From positions 1-9,241 of the forward strand of contig JAGGWC010000096.1 of assembly GCA_021157645.1 (NCBI GenBank): a stretch of DNA of 9,241 nt, given 5' to 3'. Source of the stretch: Candidatus Cloacimonadota bacterium (GTDB lineage Bacteria > Cloacimonadota > Cloacimonadia > Cloacimonadales > TCS61). Below the pieces are notes generated by a model, which did not search any database, had not been told where the DNA came from, and saw nothing but the letters and a program-made list of their open reading frames with translations. Shown piece after piece: positions 1-6,671 of the stretch (within the stretch, counting starts at the first letter, position 1; each line of letters opens with the position of its first letter). The position numbers were made by a program, and so were the translations under genes.

Positions 1-117
1 ACTCTCTTGCCTAACAGATGGTTATAGATATTCCAACCATTGTGGAGATTTTCCAATCATCCGCAAGGTTTAACAGTTATTCAAAGTTGATGAAAATGCT
101 GCTTGTGAAATGATAGA
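1..117. repeat. 117-bp direct repeat, copy 1
   Basis: This stretch is identical base for base to 319-435, an offset of 318 bp. It starts at the window edge, so the true repeat may be longer on the left and could be one unit of a 318-bp tandem array. Identity ends at 117/435, after the shared TGATAGA. It contains a small hairpin at 35-70. No reading frame runs through it without stops. Confidence 0.95.
35..70. repeat. Hairpin element, copy A (AACCATTGYGGA / TCCGCAAGGTT)
   Basis: The left arm AACCATTGTGGA (35-46) pairs with the right arm TCCGCAAGGTT (60-70) around a 13-nt loop, with one bulged A and one G-T pair. The same design recurs at 353-388 and, with a different loop, at 7892-7926. It is therefore a dispersed REP-like intergenic element rather than chance. 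Its function is unknown. Confidence 0.7.
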
Positions 118-143
118 ATGTGTTCTGCATAATAGAGTGTTTT

Positions 144-242
144 TGTCATCCTGACAAACCTTGCACGTTGTTCTTTGGAAGGATCTCACTTATAATGAGA
201 TTCTTCGTAGGAAAGTTCTTCGAAGATTTCCTCAGAAAGACA
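144..242. repeat. Degenerate nested palindrome, GTCATCCTGA type
   Basis: The outer arms TGTCATCCTGA (144-154) and TCAGAAAGACA (232-242) are inverted repeats with two mismatches. The inner arms GAAGGATCTCA (178-188) and TGAGATTCTTC (196-206) are inverted with one mismatch around a 7-nt loop. The layout (GTCATCCTGA, GAAGGATCT, AGATTCTTC, TCAG..GACA) resembles a palindromic intergenic repeat I recall from many bacterial genomes, usually with near-perfect arms. Here the outer arm has decayed. It lies between the two 117-bp copies. The family link is from memory, not from a search. Confidence 0.6.
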
Positions 243-318
243 GCCTTTTGTAATTCTGCAGGAATCCTTATAAAATAATTGATCGTTAGGAGGGAAAATG
301 AAGCAAAGCGATGCTGAA

Positions 319-435
319 ACTCTCTTGCCTAACAGATGGTTATAGATATTCCAACCATTGTGGAGATTTTCCAATCATCCGCAAGGTTTAACAGTTATTC
401 AAAGTTGATGAAAATGCTGCTTGTGAAATGATAGA
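319..435. repeat. 117-bp direct repeat, copy 2
   Basis: Exact copy of 1-117. The copies are separated by 201 bp of unique sequence (118-318) that carries the GTCATCCTGA-type palindrome. Perfect identity in non-coding DNA implies recent duplication or ongoing gene conversion. No transposase gene or terminal inverted repeats are visible around either copy. Confidence 0.95.
353..388. repeat. Hairpin element, copy B
   Basis: This is the second occurrence of the AACCATTGTGGA...TCCGCAAGGTT hairpin, carried inside repeat copy 2 and identical to 35-70. Arms are at 353-364 and 378-388. Confidence 0.7.
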
Positions 436-451
436 TCTTTCATCGTTCTAA

Positions 452-480
452 TTGACATCAAGCTGAGTATATAAAAAAAT
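452..480 (+). promoter_or_regulatory. Possible sigma70-type promoter for mnmA
   Basis: A consensus -35 box TTGACA lies at 452-457. With 17-bp spacing the -10 would be AAAAAT (475-480), which matches TATAAT at four of six positions. A better-looking TATAAA (470-475) is only 12 bp from the -35 box, too close for normal use. Initiation from this -10 would fall near 487, inside the hairpin at 473-509, so the transcript would carry little of the left arm and could not form the full terminator. This is a prediction from box matching only. Confidence 0.35.
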
Positions 481-510
481 AACACAGATTAAATCTGTGT
501 TATTTTTTTT
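473..510 (+). terminator. Rho-independent terminator before mnmA (symmetric hairpin)
   Basis: The arms 473-490 and 492-509 are perfect 18-bp reverse complements. The core AACACAGATT / AATCTGTGTT is flanked by A7 on the left and T8 (503-510) on the right. The A and T tracts make it able to work in either direction. It ends only 18 bp before the mnmA start codon, so there is no room for a separate mnmA promoter after it. It would stop plus-strand transcripts arriving from the left of the window, or act as an attenuator in the mnmA leader. Confidence 0.85.
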
Positions 511-528
511 GTTTAAGAAGAGGGAATT

Positions 529-1578
529 ATGAAAATAGCAGTCGCTATGAGTGGTGGAGTTGATAGTTCAGTTGCTGCCGCTCTATTAAAAAAAGATGGT
601 CATGATGTTTTCGGATTAACAATGCGTCAGTATGATGCTATAAAATCTGGCTATGAAGAAAATGAAGGAATTGAAGCTGATATAAAAGATGCCAAAGCTG
701 TTTGCGATGCTTTGGAAATTGAACATTTTGTAGTAGATCTAAAAGAGGATTTTAAAGCTATCGTAGAGAAGAATTTCATTGAAGAATATTCTTCTGGTCG
801 CACCCCAAATCCCTGCGTTATTTGTAATCCAACTATAAAGTTTGGTAAATTCATGGAAGCAGCGTTCAAATTAGGTGCCGATAAAATTGCCACCGGACAT
901 TACATTCAGCTTAAAGAAGATAATAATAAGTTTAAAATTCTAACTCCAGCAGACGCATCTAAAGATCAAACATATATGATCTGGAAATTAAACCAGTTCC
1001 AACTTTCCAAAACTCTTTTTCCTATTTCAAAATATCAAAAATCAGAAATTCGCAAAATTGCGATTGAACTTGAGCTTCCCATACATTCCAAGAAGGATAG
1101 TCAGGAGATCTGTTTTATCAAAGGTCATTATGAAGATTATTTAAAAGATCACATTGTTTTCACTCCTGGAGATATCACTTTGCCTGATGAAAGAATTATT
1201 GGCAAACACCGCGGTCTTGCACTCTATACGATCGGACAGAGAAAAGGACTCAACACTCCCTGGAAATGCCCGTTATATGTTATGAAACTAGATGTAATGA
1301 ACAACAAACTTGTAGTTACAGAAGATCCCGATGATCTGTTAGCTGATGCTTTTGAACTTGAGGATGTGAATTGGATAGCTGGAAAGAAACCAGAGGAAAT
1401 GGTAGGAATATCTATCCAAATCCGTTATAATAGTTTTCCCGTTCCAGTAAAAAATATTCAGGAAAAAGAAAATTTACTATTAATTGAATTGGAAAATAGT
1501 ACTCGAGCCATCACACCCGGTCAGTCAGGAGTATTTTACAAAGACAACCAATTACTTGGCGGCGGGATAATAAAATGA
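529..1578 (+). CDS. mnmA: tRNA-specific 2-thiouridylase MnmA
   Basis: This cytoplasmic enzyme activates U34 of tRNA-Lys, -Glu and -Gln with ATP and replaces O2 by sulfur (s2U34). The 349 aa are near the usual family length of about 360. The PP-loop SGGVDSS is at residues 8-14, followed by RTPNPCVICN (91-100), IKFG (103-106), ATGHY (121-125), KDQTYM (145-150), DSQEICFI (190-197) and the C-terminal TPGQSGVFY (329-337) and GGGII. The catalytic cysteines by alignment with E. coli C102 and C199 are C99 and C195. Position 96, Asp in E. coli (D99), is Cys here, giving a CxxC...C set that suggests the iron-sulfur-dependent subtype. AGAGGG lies 4 nt before the ATG. wecB follows after 143 bp, so co-transcription is not assured. 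Family assignment is firm; the Fe-S call is inference. Confidence 0.97.
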   Translation: MKIAVAMSGGVDSSVAAALLKKDGHDVFGLTMRQYDAIKSGYEENEGIEADIKDAKAVCDALEIEHFVVDLKEDFKAIVEKNFIEEYSSGRTPNPCVICNPTIKFGKFMEAAFKLGADKIATGHYIQLKEDNNKFKILTPADASKDQTYMIWKLNQFQLSKTLFPISKYQKSEIRKIAIELELPIHSKKDSQEICFIKGHYEDYLKDHIVFTPGDITLPDERIIGKHRGLALYTIGQRKGLNTPWKCPLYVMKLDVMNNKLVVTEDPDDLLADAFELEDVNWIAGKKPEEMVGISIQIRYNSFPVPVKNIQEKENLLLIELENSTRAITPGQSGVFYKDNQLLGGGIIK

Positions 1579-1609
1579 GGAATGAGAAATTAGGAATTAA
1601 AGATTGGCT

Positions 1610-1690
1610 AGACTTGACTTAAGAAATTCGGTATTCTTCCTTTATCTCTCAACCGAAGACTTGAGTTAAGAACAGATAGAAACAGATAGA
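1610..1690. repeat. Short direct repeats in the mnmA-wecB gap
   Basis: AGACTTGACTTAAG (1610-1623) recurs with one mismatch as AGACTTGAGTTAAG (1657-1670). It is followed at once by a perfect 10-bp tandem duplication AACAGATAGA (1671-1680, 1681-1690). Between them TTCGGT (1627-1632) and ACCGAA (1652-1657) could form a weak 6-bp stem. The rest of the 143-bp gap is low-complexity GAATGAGAAATTAGGAATTA-like sequence. I see no good terminator or promoter in it. Confidence 0.6.
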
Positions 1691-1721
1691 AATTATGAAT
1701 GAGGATTGGAGATTATAAATT

Positions 1722-2843
1722 ATGAGTTTTAAATTGAAAAAAGGAAAGAAAAAAATACACATTATTGTAGGAGCTAGACCGAACTTTATGAAAATGGCTC
1801 CCCTTTACAAAGAGTTTGCTAAATTTCCAGAAGAATTTGAGATCAAGTTGATCCACACAGGACAGCACTACGATGAGCGCATGAGTAAATTTTTCTTTGA
1901 TGATCTGCAGATGCCCAAACCGGATGAATATCTGGAAGTTGGAAGTGGAACTCATGGAAAACAAACTGCAAAAATAATGGAAAGATATGAGAAAATTTTA
2001 CTGAAAGATAAACCCGATCTTGTTATCGTTGCCGGTGATGTGAACAGTACTTCCGCCTGTGCAATTGATGCTGTTAAACTACATATTCCGGTGGCACATT
2101 TAGAAGCCGGACTTCGCAGTTTTGCTCGATCTATGCCAGAAGAGATCAACCGTATCCTCACCGATGCAATCTCCGACTATCTGTTAACACCTTCCCCTGA
2201 CGGAGATGAGAATCTCTTGGTTGAAGGCATTCCAAAAGAGAAGATATTTTTTGTAGGAAACATCATGATCGATTCACTTATACAATACAAAGATAAAGCA
2301 ATGAAATCCAATATTCTAAGTAGAATTAATATTGATTCGACACAGGATTACGCACTTATCACGCTGCACCGTCCATCTAATGTTGATAACAGAGAAGGAC
2401 TGCTCATAATCCTGAATGCTTTTGAAGAAATTTCAAAATCGATCAATCTCATCTTCCCCATCCATCCACGCACAACAAAGCAAATACAAGCTTTTGATTT
2501 AGAAGATAAAGTTAAAAATATGAAGAATCTGCATCTTATCCCTCCAGTTGGTTATTATGACTTTCTTAAACTTCAGATGGGTGCAAAATTTATCCTTACT
2601 GATTCGGGTGGGATTCAGGAAGAATCAACCTACTTTGGTATTCCCTGTCTAACCTTGCGACCAAATACAGAACGCCCAATTACTATTACTGAAGGCACAA
2701 ACACTCTGGTAAAATTAAATACTGTTGACATTATAAATGAATCCCAAAATATTTTGTCAGGAAACATCAAGAAGGGTAATATTCCAAAATACTGGGATGG
2801 AAAAACTGCTGAACGTATTGTAAAAATTTTTCGAATAAAATAA
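1722..2843 (+). CDS. wecB: UDP-N-acetylglucosamine 2-epimerase, non-hydrolysing
   Basis: It interconverts UDP-GlcNAc and UDP-ManNAc in the cytoplasm, the first step toward ManNAc or ManNAcA residues in surface polysaccharides. The 373 aa fit the family. The N-terminal Rossmann half carries VGARPNFMKMAPL (16-28), TGQHYDERMS (46-55), AGDVNST (104-110) and HLEAGLRS (126-133). The C-terminal half carries LHRPSN (215-220), PIHPRT (246-251), TDSGGIQEES (293-302) and RPNTERPITI (313-322). Residues corresponding to E. coli WecB D95, E117, E131 and H213 are D106, E128, E140 and H216. The start is fixed by an in-frame TAA at 1716; the basic stretch KLKKGKKK (4-11) precedes the first strand. The ribosome binding site is weak. 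The next gene begins 14 bp downstream, pointing to one operon. Confidence 0.96.
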   Translation: MSFKLKKGKKKIHIIVGARPNFMKMAPLYKEFAKFPEEFEIKLIHTGQHYDERMSKFFFDDLQMPKPDEYLEVGSGTHGKQTAKIMERYEKILLKDKPDLVIVAGDVNSTSACAIDAVKLHIPVAHLEAGLRSFARSMPEEINRILTDAISDYLLTPSPDGDENLLVEGIPKEKIFFVGNIMIDSLIQYKDKAMKSNILSRINIDSTQDYALITLHRPSNVDNREGLLIILNAFEEISKSINLIFPIHPRTTKQIQAFDLEDKVKNMKNLHLIPPVGYYDFLKLQMGAKFILTDSGGIQEESTYFGIPCLTLRPNTERPITITEGTNTLVKLNTVDIINESQNILSGNIKKGNIPKYWDGKTAERIVKIFRIK

Positions 2844-2857
2844 TAAGAGGGGTTCAA

Positions 2858-4804
2858 ATGAAAAAAATTCTATTATTCATGCTTCTGCTGATAACGTCGA
2901 TATTATATGCAGAATATGTTGGAAAAGAGGACGCAATAAAAATGCTTCAACAGGCAAAAGCAGAGAATTATCCGGAAAGTAATGAAATTTATATTTCTAA
3001 TCAAATTGCCAATCTGGATAAAAATTGTCTGGGATATGAGATTTCGGAATCTTATAAGAGAATCCTAACTGAAGGAGCTAAAAAAAACAACTCTGTGTCA
3101 TTTTGGTATGATACTAATTATGGAGCAATAGAAGTTCTCAATATTGAACTTATCAAGAAAAGCGGTGAAATAATTTCTTTTGATCCGAACGAAATTCTGC
3201 AGGAAAAAGATAACAGTTTTATGGGGAACAGTAATATTTATTCTGAAACTTCCAAGATTCTGACTGCTGAAATTCCCAATATGGAAATTGGTGATATTAT
3301 TTATACAAAACAAAAAAATATTATCAAAAAAGCAAGTATGGAAAACAACTATTTTAGTTCTTTTAACATTGAAACTTATTCAAAATATCTCAACGACTAC
3401 CTTGAAATTACTATTCCAAAAAGCAAAAAATTATACATCCACGAAATAAATAAAAAAGATTTTAAATATGATTTTTCTAAAGAAGAAAAAGGTGAAAATA
3501 TCATTTATTATTGGAATACGAAAAATAATCCTAAAATAATTTATGAACCAAGCATGGAAATGTTCAATTTATTTGCATTCCATATCAAGATGACAACTGT
3601 GGAAAGTTGGGAAGAAATTTCCCGCTGGTATTACAACATTGTGAAACCGCACATGGAAGTGAATGATGCCATTAGAGAAAAGGTAGAAGAATTAACAAAT
3701 GGTATTACCTCAAGGAAAGAAAAAGCAGCAAAATTATTTTATTGGGCTGCTTATAATATTCGTTATCTTGGTGTGGATAAAGAAGAAAATAGACCCGGAT
3801 TTGAACCACATGATGTAACTTATACATTTGAAACCAGGGGTGGAGTCTGCCGTGATAAAGCTGCATTATTAACAGCAATGTTAAGGGAAGCTGGAATTGG
3901 ATCCGATGTTATTTTGATATCTTCCGGTTCCAGGTTGAATCCCCAAGCTCCAACGTTATGGTTCAATCATGCCATTACGGTTTCTTATGATGAAGAGGGC
4001 AATCCTGAATTTATCTTTGATCCTACAGATGAAAATACAAAAGATTTTCTTCCAAAATATGAAGAAGATAACTCATATCTGATTGCTTCTGAAAAAGGGA
4101 GTACTTTGCTAACCACTCCCATTTCTAATCCCTTAGAAAACAATTCAACTGTAAATATCAATCTGGAAATTGATGAGAACTATAATGCGACCGGAACTAT
4201 TGAGTATCTCTTTTCCGGATTTTCCGATACTGTGATAAGATCAATGTTTTCAAGACTTAATAATTATGAATTCAAAAAAACAGTTGCAAAATTTGTGAGC
4301 AGTTTACATCCAAATACCAAATTGATCAGTTTCGATTATATTGATCCAGAAAATAAAGAGAAGAACATGAAGATAACAGCTGATATAGAAATTGATAATT
4401 ACATTTCATCATCTGCAAACAGAATTTTTATTCCTTTTGAACCTTCCCGTTTAAATCTCAATTTTTTCTATAACTATGTGATGCAGCCTTTTGGATTAAG
4501 CGAAAGAAAATATGGTTTCAAACTTATGGGTACTTTCAGCTTTGATATTAATTATGAGATCGAATTTACGAAAAATCTTGAATCACCATCTGTGCCGGAT
4601 TTGGAACTTCTCAACTTTGAAGGATTTAAATCTACTTTTAAATCCGATCATAAAGGAAATAATATGAAATTCAATTATCATTTTGAAAATAATAAAATCC
4701 ATTTTAAGCAAGAACAATTTCAGGAAATAAAACAAAAACTGGCAAATTTAACGAAATATGAGAATCTTTATATTATTGCTAACATTGGAGGAGAAAATGA
4801 TTAA
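2858..4804 (+). CDS. Exported DUF3857 transglutaminase-like protein, triad intact
   Basis: Residues 1-18 are a Sec signal peptide (MKKILLFMLLLITSILYA, likely cut before Glu19). There is no lipobox Cys, so the product is probably periplasmic or secreted. Residues about 60-245 are a DUF3857-like beta domain. A transglutaminase/cysteine-protease-like core covers about 270-400 with GGVCRDKAALL (328-338), FNHAITV (369-375) and FDPTDE (387-392), giving the triad C331, H371, D388. The C-terminal part (430-648) is beta-rich, like the tail usual in this architecture. The fold can cleave or cross-link peptide and amide bonds; the substrate here is unknown. AAGAGGGG precedes the ATG. The gene overlaps the next by 8 bp, and that gene encodes a diverged homologue. 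Total 648 aa. The fold is confident, the activity is inferred from the residues. Confidence 0.9.
   Translation: MKKILLFMLLLITSILYAEYVGKEDAIKMLQQAKAENYPESNEIYISNQIANLDKNCLGYEISESYKRILTEGAKKNNSVSFWYDTNYGAIEVLNIELIKKSGEIISFDPNEILQEKDNSFMGNSNIYSETSKILTAEIPNMEIGDIIYTKQKNIIKKASMENNYFSSFNIETYSKYLNDYLEITIPKSKKLYIHEINKKDFKYDFSKEEKGENIIYYWNTKNNPKIIYEPSMEMFNLFAFHIKMTTVESWEEISRWYYNIVKPHMEVNDAIREKVEELTNGITSRKEKAAKLFYWAAYNIRYLGVDKEENRPGFEPHDVTYTFETRGGVCRDKAALLTAMLREAGIGSDVILISSGSRLNPQAPTLWFNHAITVSYDEEGNPEFIFDPTDENTKDFLPKYEEDNSYLIASEKGSTLLTTPISNPLENNSTVNINLEIDENYNATGTIEYLFSGFSDTVIRSMFSRLNNYEFKKTVAKFVSSLHPNTKLISFDYIDPENKEKNMKITADIEIDNYISSSANRIFIPFEPSRLNLNFFYNYVMQPFGLSERKYGFKLMGTFSFDINYEIEFTKNLESPSVPDLELLNFEGFKSTFKSDHKGNNMKFNYHFENNKIHFKQEQFQEIKQKLANLTKYENLYIIANIGGEND
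4787..4793 (+). promoter_or_regulatory. Strong RBS that sets the downstream start
   Basis: GGAGGAG lies inside the 3' end of the preceding gene, just before ATG 4797. It decides the start of the second transglutaminase-like gene: from 4797 the protein opens with a clean signal peptide (MIKKIFTLLLIVLAFNLFA). The upstream in-frame ATG at 4758 would add 13 residues and has no such site. Confidence 0.85.
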
Positions 4805-6671
4805 GAAAATATTCACCTTATTGTTGATCGTTTTAGCATTTAATTTATTTGCAGATAGAATAGATGAGATCATAAACGATGTTCCCGGACTTAATGAATA
4901 TCCCGATGCTTCTGCTTTGAACGTATTAACCGAGATCGAAATTATAGTGGAAGAAGATTTCAGTTCTCAAAGGCACATTTTCTATGTTAAGAAAATACTG
5001 AATTATAAAGGTAAGAAACGCTATTCCGATGTTAAAATAACTTATAATGCAGATTTTGAAGAAGTAGAATTGGGACACTGTTTTGCGATCGATACGGAAG
5101 GGAGCAGAATTGAAATTCCTGAAAATCAAATTTATGATATGAATGATACGGAATCTATAATGTCTCCGAATTATATTAATTTCCGTGAAAAGATCATCAA
5201 TTTCCCGCAGATCGAACCGGGATATTTTGTTGTGGTAGATTATACTATTATCAATAAAAGATGTGAACCAGTTAACGGTGTTGAACATTTAAAAGAAACA
5301 AACCCGTATTTGAATAAGATATTCACGATAAAATTCCCTAAAAAGTTCAAATTAAATTATCATCACGATAAAGATATTGTTAACTTCACTAAAAAAGAAG
5401 AGGGGAAATTTGATGTTTATTCATGGAATGTAAAAAACACAGTTATCTACAAGGAGGAAAATAATTCTCCATCTCTTCTAATTTCCGGCACTCCTATTGT
5501 TTTCAGTTTCTATAAGGATTGGCACGAACTGGCTGTAGAAAAATTATCGAAATTGAAAAATATTGAAACAGATGCCTCTATTACCGAACTTGCAAAAACG
5601 ATCACAGAAAATTGCGATGATGATGAATCCAAAGTTCTAACAATTTACAAATATATAGCAGAAAATTTCAACGAAAAGAAATCATATATTTCTGAAATAG
5701 ATTTCACACCAGAACCGTTAAGTGAAGTTTTCGAGAAAAAATTCGGTTCGGAAAAAGATCTCACTGCTTTATTCATAGCTTTATTAAAATCCGCCGGAAT
5801 AAAAGATGTTTATCCTGCTGTTATTCTCTCTAAAAACAACAGGTTTTCTGAAATACAGGAAAAATATGCTGTAAATAATTTTATGGATAATATCTGCGTT
5901 TTTTGGAATAATGATCTTTTTATCCCGGGAAATAGTTATATGCCTTTTGCATTTACAGGAAATAATGAAGCAAACATTTTAGTTGGAGACGATAAATATG
6001 AACTCATTAAATACAAAACTGAAAATACAGTATATGAGAGAAATACTTTCAATTACTCTGTGAAAAAAAATAGTGCAAAAATTATAGTTGAGTCCGAAAG
6101 TGCCGACAATATGAATTTCAGAAAAAGACAAATGTTTCTGAATATGCCCGATGCTCAACGAAAGATATGGTTCAATCAATCACTCGGAGAAAAATCTGCA
6201 AAACTTACCGATGGACCGAATTTCTTGAATTTTGATAATATCAACGAAAATTTAAAAATGACATATACGCTGGAGTATAGTGATTTTCTGGTTGATCAGA
6301 AACCATATAAATATTTCAAAATGCTGCCGCTGAATTTCTCTTTGGATGTTACACTAAATGAAAGAGACAACGATTATCAAATTTTCAATAAGATATTTAT
6401 CCGGGAAAATTTTATCATTGATATCAGCGATATAATTAAGAAAAAAGAGAAAATTGAACTTCTAAATTCTATAAATAAAACAACGGAATTTGTGATCAAC
6501 GATAGAATAGCATATTTCAAAATGGAGTCTAAAATAGAAAAAACAAAGATCATTATTAATAGAGAGATTTATATCCCAGAATGTATTGTATCAAATAGTA
6601 TGTATTCGGAATTTAAGCAGTTCATTCTCTCAATTCAAAATCCGATAAATAATATGGTCTTTTTGAAATGA
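4797..6671 (+). CDS. Exported DUF3857 pseudo-transglutaminase, triad lost
   Basis: This 624-aa protein parallels its upstream neighbour: signal peptide 1-19 (cut after NLFA), DUF3857-like domain about 40-155, transglutaminase-like core about 240-400, then a beta-rich C-terminal part. The core still aligns: FTPEPLSEVFEKKFGSEKDL (303-322) continuing into TALFIALLKSAGI (323-335) matches the neighbour's 315-347. However, Glu319 replaces the catalytic Cys, the His region reads FMDNICV (362-368) with Asp/Asn, and FDPTDE has become FIPGNS (375-380). All three catalytic positions are therefore gone while the frame and fold remain, as expected of a pseudoenzyme, partner or binding subunit. The start at 4797 is chosen for the GGAGGAG site and signal peptide; it overlaps the upstream gene by 8 bp and the next gene by 4 bp. 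No function can be named. Confidence 0.85.
   Translation: MIKKIFTLLLIVLAFNLFADRIDEIINDVPGLNEYPDASALNVLTEIEIIVEEDFSSQRHIFYVKKILNYKGKKRYSDVKITYNADFEEVELGHCFAIDTEGSRIEIPENQIYDMNDTESIMSPNYINFREKIINFPQIEPGYFVVVDYTIINKRCEPVNGVEHLKETNPYLNKIFTIKFPKKFKLNYHHDKDIVNFTKKEEGKFDVYSWNVKNTVIYKEENNSPSLLISGTPIVFSFYKDWHELAVEKLSKLKNIETDASITELAKTITENCDDDESKVLTIYKYIAENFNEKKSYISEIDFTPEPLSEVFEKKFGSEKDLTALFIALLKSAGIKDVYPAVILSKNNRFSEIQEKYAVNNFMDNICVFWNNDLFIPGNSYMPFAFTGNNEANILVGDDKYELIKYKTENTVYERNTFNYSVKKNSAKIIVESESADNMNFRKRQMFLNMPDAQRKIWFNQSLGEKSAKLTDGPNFLNFDNINENLKMTYTLEYSDFLVDQKPYKYFKMLPLNFSLDVTLNERDNDYQIFNKIFIRENFIIDISDIIKKKEKIELLNSINKTTEFVINDRIAYFKMESKIEKTKIIINREIYIPECIVSNSMYSEFKQFILSIQNPINNMVFLK

Larger units (their letters stand above)
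1..472. other. Repeat-rich intergenic region upstream of mnmA
   Basis: No gene is supported here. All plus-strand frames are broken by stops. The only longer open frame, on the minus strand (186-374), runs through repeat sequence, lacks a ribosome binding site and resembles no family I know. The content is the two 117-bp repeats, the nested palindrome between them and a possible mnmA promoter at the right end. Confidence 0.75.

Noticed and set aside
186..374. 62-codon minus-strand frame
   Set aside because: It runs through the palindromic repeat and repeat copy 2, has no ribosome binding site and matches no known family.
1..435. CRISPR array or insertion sequence
   Set aside because: There are only two copies, 117 bp long with a 201-bp interval, no regular short repeats, no cas or transposase gene and no flanking target duplication.
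470..475. TATAAA as the -10 box of the TTGACA promoter
   Set aside because: The spacer would be only 12 bp, too short for sigma70-type recognition.
4758..4796. Upstream ATG for the second transglutaminase-like gene
   Set aside because: It would put 13 extra residues before a complete signal peptide, and a strong GGAGGAG site serves ATG 4797 instead.
4926..5288. 120-codon minus-strand frame
   Set aside because: It is antisense to the DUF3857 domain of the second transglutaminase-like gene. Its Ile/Phe/Asn-rich translation looks like a shadow of AT-rich coding DNA.
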